From Gemmatimonas aurantiaca T-27 (GTDB lineage: Bacteria > Gemmatimonadota > Gemmatimonadetes > Gemmatimonadales > Gemmatimonadaceae), in assembly GCF_000010305.1 (NCBI RefSeq), contig NC_012489.1, positions 3,541,646 through 3,605,645 on the forward strand: a DNA stretch of 64,000 bases. The letters are read 5' to 3'. The notes below the pieces were generated by a model, which had not been told where the DNA came from, searched no databases, and was given only the letters and a program-made list of their open reading frames with translations. A program made the translations under genes and the position numbers. Numbering within the stretch: the stretch's first letter is position 1; each line of letters opens with the position of its first letter. This document shows, piece by piece, positions 57,439-64,000 of this stretch.

Positions 57439-57648
57439 TCAATGAATCGCCGCAGCGACGATGATACCAAGGGCAATGGCCACCGACCCCATGAGAATGG
57501 CGGCCGCGGTGTTCTGCTTGGTGCCGATCTCATCCCACAATTTGCCGGGCGTGAGAATATCGATGATGAAAAACGCCACGATGAACATGACGACGCCGAT
57601 GAGACCGAACGCTCCGGTGTTGATCAGGTTCTGCATGAACGTGTCCAT
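57439..57648 (-). CDS. DUF350 small membrane protein
   Basis: A 69-residue protein with two transmembrane helices (LINTGAFGLIGVVMFIVAFF; ILMGSVAIALGIIVAAAI) joined by the family motif DILTPGKLWDEIGTKQNTAA. It belongs to DUF350, as does E. coli YjfL. The role is unknown. Family members sit in operons with DUF4178 proteins and polyamine-related or amidoligase enzymes, which is the case here. The gap to the next gene is 44 bases. Confidence 0.92.
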   Translation of the reverse strand: MDTFMQNLINTGAFGLIGVVMFIVAFFIIDILTPGKLWDEIGTKQNTAAAILMGSVAIALGIIVAAAIH

Positions 57649-57660
57649 GATGCCCAGGCC

Positions 57661-57846
57661 TCACTTGCCGCGGGGCGTACGCCCCGGAACGTAGTAAACG
57701 GATCGGTAGGCGCCGGGATTGTCGCGCACCGACCGGGGATTGTTCTTGGCCACGGCGGCACGCGTCAGCGACCACCCGCGGTACTGGGCTGTACCGAGCA
57801 GACCAAGAATGAACACCGCCCACACCAGATAGCTGCGAGGGCCCAT
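57661..57846 (-). CDS. Small single-span membrane protein
   Basis: A 61-residue protein with one N-terminal transmembrane helix (YLVWAVFILGLLGTAQYRGW) and a basic, Arg/Pro-rich tail (NNPRSVRDNPGAYRSVYYVP). It has no recognised family. It lies between the DUF350 and DUF4178 genes with gaps of 12 and 21 bases and is open from ATG to stop, so it is most likely a genuine operon member. Confidence 0.75.
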   Translation of the reverse strand: MGPRSYLVWAVFILGLLGTAQYRGWSLTRAAVAKNNPRSVRDNPGAYRSVYYVPGRTPRGK

Positions 57847-57867
57847 CAGGACTTCCCTCCGCGCGCG

Positions 57868-59196
57868 CTACTCATCGTCGTCGTCATCGTCATCACTGCT
57901 GCTCGATGGCGCATGATCACTCTCCGCCCACCGGCGCTGTTCGAAGGTGGCAGACGGCAACACCCCAAAAATGGTCGGGATCAACAGGGCAAAAAACGCC
58001 ACCGCGTACAATCCGTAGAACGGCGTATCGCGACGCAACTGAATGGTGTAGTTGGCTACGCGTTTCGCCGGCTCACCGCCTTCCGGCTGCACACGCAGGA
58101 AATACCGGCCCGGCGGCACCGTGGCGAGACGCACGGTTTCCTTGCGCGAGCCTTCCGTCCACGAGCCATCGCTGTCGGAGCCGTAGTAGTAGCTCACTTG
58201 CCGAGACGCTTCGCGCGTCTCTCCCGTGGCCTCGTTGATCAGAGCCAGCGAGAGATACAGCCAGTCGTTGTTGAAATCCGTGTCGATATCGATCGACACC
58301 GACGAGGGTCGCCCATCGAGATCGAACGGTTCGGTGACAAACGCCGCCTGATCCTCGGTGCCCCGCGTGAACGAATAGTCGTGCCGAAACACCGTGCGAT
58401 TGCTGGACAACAGCACATTCGCCAGGAACATCACGAGCAGAACCACCATCGACAGGCCAAACAACCGGAAGATCTTCTTGGGAAGATCTCCGTATGGATT
58501 GGGCTGATTGGCAAACACGCCGATCGGCTTGATCAGCGCGTCCTGGCTCAGATTGAACGCCTTGGCGATCACCTCAGGCGGCGTGTACGTGCCCTGCGAC
58601 CACGTCACCTCGTCCGCGTAGCCTTCGGAACTCAGCAGGTACGGCGGGGACACAAAGTCCCGTGCAATCACCTCGTCGCCGAGGCGCAGCTCCCACGGAA
58701 ACTCTCCCAGTGCGGCCGTCGTGCGGGCGCGGGCGGTCTGGAAGTGTTTGTAGGTGACACCACCGAGGTCCACGGTGGGCTGGGCACCATCTCGCTCGTG
58801 TTCCGGCGCGCGCCGCAGCTTTTCGATGACGTTCCAGTGACCCTGGTACTCCGACAAATACAGGAAGCCGCGCCACGGATTGAAGCAGACATACTCGACC
58901 CACGAGTAGTCCACCTCTTCCACCGTGATGGTCACCTGCTGACTGCCGATCACTTCCCACGGTGCGCCCTTCCAGGTGCCGCGCGTGCCCAGTGGAATGC
59001 GCGGCTTGAGTCGCACACCATCGCCGTGCTGCAGGATACGCAGGTTGGCATCGGTGGCGTCCATCGTGGCACCGCAGGCTGCGCAGACGATGCTCACCGC
59101 CCATCCCATGGCATGCAGCTCGATGGCCGCACCACAGGAGCTGCAGTTGAGGGCCGCCGCCTTGGGCACCCGGGGCATCGGGGTCGGCGTCACCAT
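57868..59196 (-). CDS. DUF4178 membrane protein with zinc ribbon and acidic tail
   Basis: A 442-residue protein. Two CxxC pairs form a zinc ribbon (LNCSSCGAAIE, IVCAACGATMD; residues about 16-46). A DUF4178 domain follows (about 65-200; GTWKGAPWEVIGSQQVTI, FNPWRGFLYLSEYQGHWN). Next come a transmembrane helix (LFGLSMVVLLVMFLANVLLS), an extracytoplasmic beta domain, a second helix (LYAVAFFALLIPTIFGVL), and a tail ending SSSSDDDDDDDE. DUF4178 proteins are related to E. coli YjfK and co-occur with DUF350. The poly-Asp tail could bind cations or polyamines. Its start overlaps the previous DUF4178 gene. Confidence 0.9.
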   Translation of the reverse strand: MVTPTPMPRVPKAAALNCSSCGAAIELHAMGWAVSIVCAACGATMDATDANLRILQHGDGVRLKPRIPLGTRGTWKGAPWEVIGSQQVTITVEEVDYSWVEYVCFNPWRGFLYLSEYQGHWNVIEKLRRAPEHERDGAQPTVDLGGVTYKHFQTARARTTAALGEFPWELRLGDEVIARDFVSPPYLLSSEGYADEVTWSQGTYTPPEVIAKAFNLSQDALIKPIGVFANQPNPYGDLPKKIFRLFGLSMVVLLVMFLANVLLSSNRTVFRHDYSFTRGTEDQAAFVTEPFDLDGRPSSVSIDIDTDFNNDWLYLSLALINEATGETREASRQVSYYYGSDSDGSWTEGSRKETVRLATVPPGRYFLRVQPEGGEPAKRVANYTIQLRRDTPFYGLYAVAFFALLIPTIFGVLPSATFEQRRWAESDHAPSSSSDDDDDDDE

Positions 59197-59834
59197 CCCT
59201 CGAACTCCCGCAGGTTGCGGAACGCCAGTTCATCGAAGCCGAGGTATTCGCCGAGGTACAGCAACGGCGGATGTTCGGAACCGTCGATGGTGGCGAACCG
59301 ACCATTCGGGCTCGTGAGATCGATGAAGCGCGACGTGGTGTTGTCGTAGCTGGTGAAGGGGAGTTCCCCTTCGGTGCCCAGATAGAACGCCGTGGTGATC
59401 GTGGCTACCTGGTAGGTGGTATCCCCCCAGGTATATCGATCGCCCACCTGGACCCGCTGCACATCCGGCATGTCGCTGGCAGCGCCCACTTCCACGGTCA
59501 TCGCGTATTCGAGCTGCGCATCGGAGAGCCAGGCACTGCGTCCGTCGTTCAGAATGCAGTGCCATTCGTTCCAGCGGCCGCGCGCCCAGCCATAGGTGAG
59601 ACGCCCGACGACCACAAACGATCGTTCACGCCAACGTCCTTCCGTGCCGATCTGAATGGGTGAACCCGTGGCCGGAAAGTCGGCCTGTTCACCAACCTTG
59701 GCGAGGTCGAGATCGCGGCGCACCAGCACCGACTTGCAGTATGCGCACGTGGTCTGAACGGCCTGCGCCCACAGGAAACGCACTGGGGCACCGCAGTTGG
59801 GGCATGTGACCCCATGGGGTTGTGGCACGGTCAT
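59190..59834 (-). CDS. DUF4178 soluble protein with zinc ribbon
   Basis: A 214-residue cytosolic paralogue of the neighbouring DUF4178 protein. A zinc ribbon (VTCPNCGAPVRF and TTCAYCKSVLVRR) is followed by a DUF4178 domain (FPATGSPIQIGTEGRWRERS, WNEWHCILNDGRSAWLS, QVGDRYTWGDTTYQVATIT). It has no membrane segment, so it could be the soluble partner of the larger protein. Its ATG overlaps the AdoMet decarboxylase stop (ATGA), and its own end overlaps the next start by seven bases. Confidence 0.9.
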   Translation of the reverse strand: MTVPQPHGVTCPNCGAPVRFLWAQAVQTTCAYCKSVLVRRDLDLAKVGEQADFPATGSPIQIGTEGRWRERSFVVVGRLTYGWARGRWNEWHCILNDGRSAWLSDAQLEYAMTVEVGAASDMPDVQRVQVGDRYTWGDTTYQVATITTAFYLGTEGELPFTSYDNTTSRFIDLTSPNGRFATIDGSEHPPLLYLGEYLGFDELAFRNLREFEGW

Positions 59835-60226
59835 GGCGCCGTGCCTCCGACGCTCACACGCGCACCACCGACGTAGTCCCGCGCAAACTCCCGCACGACC
59901 ACGTCCTCGGCACCGAGCAGGTCACGCAATCGTTCACCCCACGCCCACGACGCACGCGGTGTGCAGCAGAACAGGTTGATGCACGCGGATCCGTGCTCTG
60001 GAAACGTATGGATGGTGAGGTGGGACTCGGCCAGCATCACCATGCCGGTGATGCCACCGGGCTCCGGAAACCGATGCCACTGCGCCGGCGCCACCGGATG
60101 CAGCGCCAGTTCGCGGATCATGGCGTCGAACAGGGCGTGCAACACCGGCGGGCTGGCGAGGCGCGCGGGTTCACACCCGAACGCCTCCACCACCCACTCA
60201 TGCCCCGCAGTGTTGGCAGGAATCAC
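59831..60226 (-). CDS. speH: S-adenosylmethionine decarboxylase proenzyme (SpeH type)
   Basis: A 131-residue prokaryotic AdoMet decarboxylase. The self-processing site is in LAESHLTIHTFPEHGSACIN, where cleavage before the Ser makes the pyruvoyl group. The nearby catalytic Cys is in LFCCTPRASW. The product, decarboxylated AdoMet, is the aminopropyl donor for the spermidine-synthase-like protein of this operon. No ATG lies in frame in the gap after the SPFH gene; a GTG giving MIPANTAGHEW is the only start that avoids overlap and gives normal family length. Confidence 0.93.
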   Translation of the reverse strand: MIPANTAGHEWVVEAFGCEPARLASPPVLHALFDAMIRELALHPVAPAQWHRFPEPGGITGMVMLAESHLTIHTFPEHGSACINLFCCTPRASWAWGERLRDLLGAEDVVVREFARDYVGGARVSVGGTAP

Positions 60227-60257
60227 GAACGCGACCGTGCGTGTTCGACGAAGCCGA

Positions 60258-61271
60258 TCAGACTTGCGACGTACCGCAGGCCGAACAGAACTTCGCGATC
60301 GACGGCAGCTTCGTGCCACAGTTGATGCAGAACTTGGCTTCCGCCGACGGAGACACCGGCGGTGCCATGCGCTCCTGCGGCTGGGCCACACCCGGCGCCT
60401 GCGGTGCGCCCGCTGCACCAGCCATGGCGTTCGTGATGGCACCACCGAGACCCACACCCACCCCGAGTCCTGCAGCTAGTCCGGCAACACCGCCTTCGTT
60501 CGCGGCCGCGATCGGAATGGACTGCGCCGCCTGGAACTGCGTGTACGTGCGCATGTCGCCGATGATGTTCATCGAGATGCGCTCATCGAGCCGCTTCTGC
60601 AGTTCGTCGGGCAGCGACAGGTTCTCGACCGTGAACGAATCGAGCTTGAGCCCGAGCTGTTCAAACGCCGGCTGCACCGCCGCCGCGATCTGCGTGGCGA
60701 GCTGCGCCTGATTGGCGGCCATGTCGAGGAACGGCACCTGCGCGTTGGCAAAGGCCGCCGTGAATCCCGAGATGATCGCGTTGCGCAGCGCCGGCTCGAG
60801 TTGCGCCACCGTGTATTCGGCGTCGGTGGCGCCCACATTCTGCTGGAACACCGCCGGATTGACCACGCGGAACGCATACATGCCAAACGCGCGCAGACGC
60901 ACCGCGCCAAACTCGCGATCGCGAATGGTGATCGGCTGCTGCGTCCCCCAGCGCTGTCCGGTCTGCAGGCGCGTGGAGAAGAAGTACACGTCGCTCTTGA
61001 ACGGAGACTCGAAAGCCTTGTCCCAGTTCAGGAGGTTCGTGAGGATCGGCATGTTGGACGTGACCAGCGTATGCAGGCCAGGTCCGAAGGCATCTGCGGC
61101 ACGTCCTTCGTTCACGAACAGCGCGAGCTGCGAATCACGCACGGTGAGCTTGCCGCCGCTCTGGATCTCCATGTCCTGCATGGGAAAGCGGTACATCAGC
61201 ACACCCGGACCGGACTCGGTCCACTGGATGACGTCGATGAATTGCTTGCGCAGGAAATCGCCGAGTGACAT
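60258..61271 (-). CDS. SPFH-domain/zinc-ribbon protein (YdjI/virion-core-like)
   Basis: A 337-residue protein of the SPFH family group often named after a lumpy-skin-disease-virus core protein. The N-terminus LGDFLRKQFIDVIQW and LMYRFPMQDMEIQSGGKLTV begin the SPFH domain. A helical part (LLNWDKAFESPFKSDVYFFS, LDERISMNIIGDMRTYTQ) leads to a Gly/Ala-rich stretch and a C-terminal zinc ribbon (FCINCGTKLPSIAKFCSACG). B. subtilis YdjI acts with PspA-like YdjH-type membrane-stress factors. It opens the nine-gene operon; the preceding 187 bases must hold its promoter. Confidence 0.9.
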   Translation of the reverse strand: MSLGDFLRKQFIDVIQWTESGPGVLMYRFPMQDMEIQSGGKLTVRDSQLALFVNEGRAADAFGPGLHTLVTSNMPILTNLLNWDKAFESPFKSDVYFFSTRLQTGQRWGTQQPITIRDREFGAVRLRAFGMYAFRVVNPAVFQQNVGATDAEYTVAQLEPALRNAIISGFTAAFANAQVPFLDMAANQAQLATQIAAAVQPAFEQLGLKLDSFTVENLSLPDELQKRLDERISMNIIGDMRTYTQFQAAQSIPIAAANEGGVAGLAAGLGVGVGLGGAITNAMAGAAGAPQAPGVAQPQERMAPPVSPSAEAKFCINCGTKLPSIAKFCSACGTSQV

Positions 61272-61362
61272 GGAGAAGCTCCGGGAAACGCAGACGGTGG
61301 ATGAACGCAAAGACCACGTGAAGGACACCCGCCGGGACTGGCCTTCAGGGCCGACGCGCGAA

Positions 61363-61391
61363 CGCGCCCCATTCGGAAGAATCGGGGCGCG
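61363..61391 (-). terminator. Hairpin ending the bacilliredoxin transcript
   Basis: CGCGCCCC with ATTC pairs against GAAT and GGGGCGCG with one bulged base around a four-base loop. It lies between the bacilliredoxin gene and the SPFH operon start, so it probably separates the two units. Confidence 0.6.
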
Positions 61392-61458
61392 CCACACGAA
61401 AACCACGTCGTACCACGTTAGGTGTCAGAAAGCCCTACGGCAACCAACACCAAAAGTG

Positions 61459-61884
61459 TCAGACCGACGCGGTACAGTACTGGTCGAACGCGTTGGTGAG
61501 GTCGGCAGCGATCTCAGCCGAACTCCGTCCTTCGATCTGGTGCCGCTCCAGCATGAACACCACCTCGGCACCCTTCATCAGGGCGATGCTGGGCGAAGAC
61601 GGACGGTAGCCGGTGAAGTAGCCACGTGCCCGCTCGGTGGCCGCACTATCCTGACCGGCGAATACGGTTGTGCTTGCATCGGGCGTGACGGCGTGAGCCA
61701 GCGCCGTGGCGATGGCCGGCCGCGCATTGCGGGCCGCACAGCCGCACACGGAATTGACCACCACCAGCATGGTGCCGGTGTTGCCACCGATTCGCGCATC
61801 GACGTCTTCCGCCGTGCGCAGCTCTTCGACGCCCAAACGCGTCAGCTCCTGACGCATGGGGATCAACATGTTTTCTGGATACAT
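61459..61884 (-). CDS. BrxA/BrxB-family bacilliredoxin
   Basis: A 141-residue thioredoxin-fold protein of the bacilliredoxin (formerly DUF1094) family. The active site is the unusual CGC motif in VVNSVCGCAARNARPAI (residues about 47-55). MRQELTRLGVEELRTAEDVD at the start and PSIALMKGAEVVFMLERHQI later are family traits. It removes bacillithiol from S-bacillithiolated proteins in Firmicutes. In other phyla the thiol partner may differ. Its start overlaps the groES-like stop by one base (TGATG). Confidence 0.93.
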   Translation of the reverse strand: MYPENMLIPMRQELTRLGVEELRTAEDVDARIGGNTGTMLVVVNSVCGCAARNARPAIATALAHAVTPDASTTVFAGQDSAATERARGYFTGYRPSSPSIALMKGAEVVFMLERHQIEGRSSAEIAADLTNAFDQYCTASV

Positions 61885-62270
61885 CAGTAGTCCGGGATAT
61901 CGTCGCGCGGTTCACGTACCAGGGCGAGAATCGCCGCCTGCGGGACCACGAGGTACTGCTCGTTTTCGAAGGTGATCTCTACGGCCGCCTTGCGGAAAAA
62001 CAGCGCGAAATCCCCCACCTGCGCCTGCATCGGCACATAGCGGGCTTCACGATGTGAGGCACCGCCAATACGCCATGGCTCCTCGCCCTGTTCGGCGAGA
62101 TCGGGCAGCGCCAGCCCGGGGCCGGTGGAGACGATTTCTCCTCCCTGCACCGCCTGATTGTCCACCGCCGTGGGCGGCAGATAGAGACCCACCTTCGACC
62201 GCTGATCGCCGTCTTCGGTTTTCACGAGTACACGGTCCCCGACAACGATCAATCGTTTGTTCTTGGCCAT
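61884..62270 (-). CDS. GroES-family co-chaperonin-like protein
   Basis: A 128-residue protein of the Cpn10 fold, longer than normal GroES (about 97). VVGDRVLVKTEDGDQRSKVG, LYLPPTAVDNQAVQGGEIVS and the end EQYLVVPQAAILALVREP match family strands. It has an insertion between them (EQGEEPWRIGGASHREARYV) where the mobile loop and roof region are changed. No groEL is adjacent, so it is probably a specialised paralogue rather than the main co-chaperonin. It is translationally coupled to the bacilliredoxin gene. Confidence 0.85.
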   Translation of the reverse strand: MAKNKRLIVVGDRVLVKTEDGDQRSKVGLYLPPTAVDNQAVQGGEIVSTGPGLALPDLAEQGEEPWRIGGASHREARYVPMQAQVGDFALFFRKAAVEITFENEQYLVVPQAAILALVREPRDDIPDY

Positions 62271-62282
62271 GGAGAAATCTAC

Positions 62283-63770
62283 TCAGCGCACCAGGTGGAA
62301 CGTGGACTGACGCCCGAAAGCCCACCGGACCTTGCCGCTGGCATCGATGATCACGTCCTCTTCCTGCGCCGAACGGACGAGCTGGTTGCCCCACTCCGGC
62401 ACCGGCGTGGTGGCCTGCAGTTCGATGGAGTACCACATGCCCGGGATGATCTTGTGATCACCGCGCCCCGGCACGCCGTCCTGATAGTCCCACAGACCGA
62501 TCAGGGAACCGGCGCCATGGCCATGCAGGCCGATCGGGTGTGAGTACAGGGTGCCGTCGATCTTTTCGTCGCGCATGCGCTTGAGTGCCGCCGCCAGCAC
62601 CTGATTGCCGGTGCGTCCCGGCTTCAGTTCTTCGTTGGTGATGTCCTGCAACCGGTTGGACGCCTGCAGCGCCTTCTTGAGTCCGGCCGGCACATCGGTC
62701 TCGCCCGGCTTGAGCACATAGCCCATGTGCTGCGTGTCGGTGTTGAGGCCGAGCGCGGTGATGCCAAAGTCACAGTGCAGCACGTCACCGGGCAGGATGG
62801 TCGGGTTCACGCCGACCAGCTCCGGGCTGCCAAACTGCCGCTGCACTTCCACACTGGTCTGGAACCAGGTGCTCAGTCCGAGATCGTTCACACGCTGGCG
62901 CATCCACCAGAGCACATCGTCGGCCTTGGTGACACCGGGCTTGATGACTTTGCTCGAGAACGCTTCGCTGATGATCTCCCACGCCACGCGGTTGAGTTCA
63001 CGGAACACCGCTTCTTCTTCCGGCTGACGCGCGGCGATGAGGTCCACGGCCATGGCTTCGGCGTTCACCACCTTCGACGCCCAGGCCGGGCCCAGCGCCT
63101 CCAGCATGCCTTCCTTTTCGCCACTCGAGAGACCATCGGAGAACGCAAAAACCCGCGACGTGTTGATGGCGATCTTCTTCGGCTTCCGCTCTTCGATCAC
63201 CTGCTTGAGCACGTTCCACTGTTCATCGCCCCACAACTCGGCCTGACGGCTGGCATCGCGGCTGCCGGCGGCCGGCGCTCCCACCGGCTTCATGCTGCGC
63301 ACGGCCTTGTACACGTTGCCCTGCGAGGTGCCACCGAGTGCGATGCGTTCCACACCCTGTGCACCGCCACGATCGAAGAAGACGTAGATGGTCCGTCGGC
63401 GGGCCGAAAACGTGGTGGGCGACACCAGTGCCTTGAAGAGCGGGTCTTCGTTGTATTCACGCATCGGCACCACCCACATGTCCACGCCATCGCGGCGCAT
63501 CAGCGCGGGCAGCGTGCGCTCCATGCGCAGCTCCAGCCACTTCTGCTGGTGGAAGGCCTGCTCACGCAACGTCCCGAACGGGCGCAGGGTGTCGGCGGCG
63601 GTGGAGCCCGACGTGCGGGCGCCTGGCGTGGCCGGGCTCACGACGGGCTGCGCGCCCAGTTCAGAGGCCATCAACGAAGCCGCCAGAGCGGCCGCCGCGA
63701 ACGACAGGGCATGCGGCAGGACCTGCGTCGTGCCAAACGGACGCGGAGTGGTGCGGCGAAGACGAACCAT
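62283..63770 (-). CDS. Secreted M24-family metallopeptidase (Xaa-Pro type)
   Basis: A 495-residue exported peptidase with an N-terminal hydrophobic signal (ALSFAAAALAASLMASELGA, ending GAQ). A creatinase-N-like domain is followed by the pita-bread fold. Metal ligands are expected in LHCDFGITALGLNTDTQH (Asp pair), SHPIGLHGHGAG (His) and SIELQATTPVPEWG and AQEEDVIID (Glu pair). This matches Xaa-Pro aminopeptidases. It likely cuts proline-containing peptides in the periplasm. The gap to the groES-like gene is 12 bases, so they may share a transcript. The frame extends upstream, but MVRLRRTT is the natural start. Confidence 0.9.
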   Translation of the reverse strand: MVRLRRTTPRPFGTTQVLPHALSFAAAALAASLMASELGAQPVVSPATPGARTSGSTAADTLRPFGTLREQAFHQQKWLELRMERTLPALMRRDGVDMWVVPMREYNEDPLFKALVSPTTFSARRRTIYVFFDRGGAQGVERIALGGTSQGNVYKAVRSMKPVGAPAAGSRDASRQAELWGDEQWNVLKQVIEERKPKKIAINTSRVFAFSDGLSSGEKEGMLEALGPAWASKVVNAEAMAVDLIAARQPEEEAVFRELNRVAWEIISEAFSSKVIKPGVTKADDVLWWMRQRVNDLGLSTWFQTSVEVQRQFGSPELVGVNPTILPGDVLHCDFGITALGLNTDTQHMGYVLKPGETDVPAGLKKALQASNRLQDITNEELKPGRTGNQVLAAALKRMRDEKIDGTLYSHPIGLHGHGAGSLIGLWDYQDGVPGRGDHKIIPGMWYSIELQATTPVPEWGNQLVRSAQEEDVIIDASGKVRWAFGRQSTFHLVR

Positions 63771-63796
63771 GTCCACCAACGGGATGAAGGGAAGGA

Positions 63797-63997
63797 TCAG
63801 TGTGCCGGGCGAGCGTCCTGGCGCTGGTCGACGGCCCGTCGCACAAGTTGCACGACGAGGGCGAGAACCAGCACAAACGGAATGACGACCACGCCACGTT
63901 GCAGCAGGGTCTGTGCAGCCAACGGCCACCAGTCACCCCACGTTGCGAGTTGGGAGCCAAGCCGCTCCCGGCCAGCGGCAATGAGCAGGGAGCTCAT
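63797..63997 (-). CDS. Small membrane protein at the window edge
   Basis: A 66-residue frame with one transmembrane helix (GVVVIPFVLVLALVVQLV) after an amphipathic start, ending in a charged, Arg/Asp-rich tail (RRAVDQRQDARPAH). The ATG is three bases from the window end, so it may be complete or the tail of a larger protein. There is no recognised family. It is read in the same direction as the M24 gene, 26 bases before that gene's start. Confidence 0.5.
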   Translation of the reverse strand: MSSLLIAAGRERLGSQLATWGDWWPLAAQTLLQRGVVVIPFVLVLALVVQLVRRAVDQRQDARPAH

Positions 63998-64000
63998 GCC

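Noticed and set aside
52379-61271. Reading of the nine-gene operon as a defence (anti-phage) island
   Set aside because: There are no nuclease, TIR, STING, CBASS or restriction domains, and composition matches the neighbours. Polyamine/membrane function explains the recognised domains better.
1-64000. CRISPR arrays, insertion sequences, prophage and rRNA/tRNA genes
   Set aside because: No regularly spaced repeats, transposase motifs, phage structural genes or conserved RNA gene sequences were recognised anywhere in the window.

Overview
The window is a high-GC, densely packed bacterial chromosome segment. It has no rRNA, tRNA, phage, transposase or CRISPR array that I can support. Gene style points to Gemmatimonadota (Gemmatimonas-like): many secreted proteins end their signal peptides in AQ, there are short carboxypeptidase-regulatory/TonB-plug-like proteins, Ser/Thr kinase and PP2C signalling, ECF sigma factors with zinc-binding anti-sigma partners, M28/M24/penicillin-acylase hydrolases and a PEP-CTERM protein. 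This is inferred from gene content; no marker gene here proves it.

Layout. 0-9.4 kb: assorted single genes (methyltransferase, PP2C phosphatase, patatin, alpha/beta hydrolase, matrixin) and an acetaldehyde dehydrogenase-DUF779 pair behind a sigma-54-type promoter with upstream dyads. 9.4-12.2 kb: ECF sigma, ZAS anti-sigma and PDZ protein operon. 12.3-21 kb: serine hydrolase with a histone-like tail, a SufT-like protein, a degenerate LspA, RNase D, AI-2E permease, ferredoxin, YhbY, and an M23 lipoprotein. 21.1-28 kb: complete SUF iron-sulfur operon sufR-B-C-D-U-Rieske-S-U2, with a promoter that would make sufR leaderless. 28-30.7 kb: tandem family of short plug-like secreted proteins plus a decayed copy. 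30.8-43.7 kb: YciI, M28 peptidase, two-gene ABC exporter, DedA, HD hydrolase, tgt, aquaglyceroporin, MBL hydrolase, PEP-CTERM protein, penicillin acylase. 43.9-52.3 kb: a second ECF operon whose anti-sigma zinc finger is fused to a carboxypeptidase-regulatory domain and a YfbK-type vWA protein, a MASE1 hybrid histidine kinase, and a NatAB-like ABC exporter.

52.4-61.3 kb: the most interesting block, a nine-gene minus-strand operon in which most junctions overlap or are very short. It runs SPFH/zinc-ribbon protein, AdoMet decarboxylase, two DUF4178 proteins, a small membrane protein, DUF350, a membrane-fused spermidine synthase, a Tat-signal FAD amine-oxidase-like protein and a membrane-tailed Ser/Thr kinase. 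Together they look like a membrane-associated aminopropyl/polyamine system under kinase control. 61.4-64 kb: groES-like, bacilliredoxin and an M24 peptidase.

The ECF/anti-sigma modules, hybrid kinase, Ser/Thr kinase and PP2C phosphatase indicate heavy investment in envelope and stress sensing. The SUF operon, ferredoxin and SufT-like protein form a scattered Fe-S assembly set.
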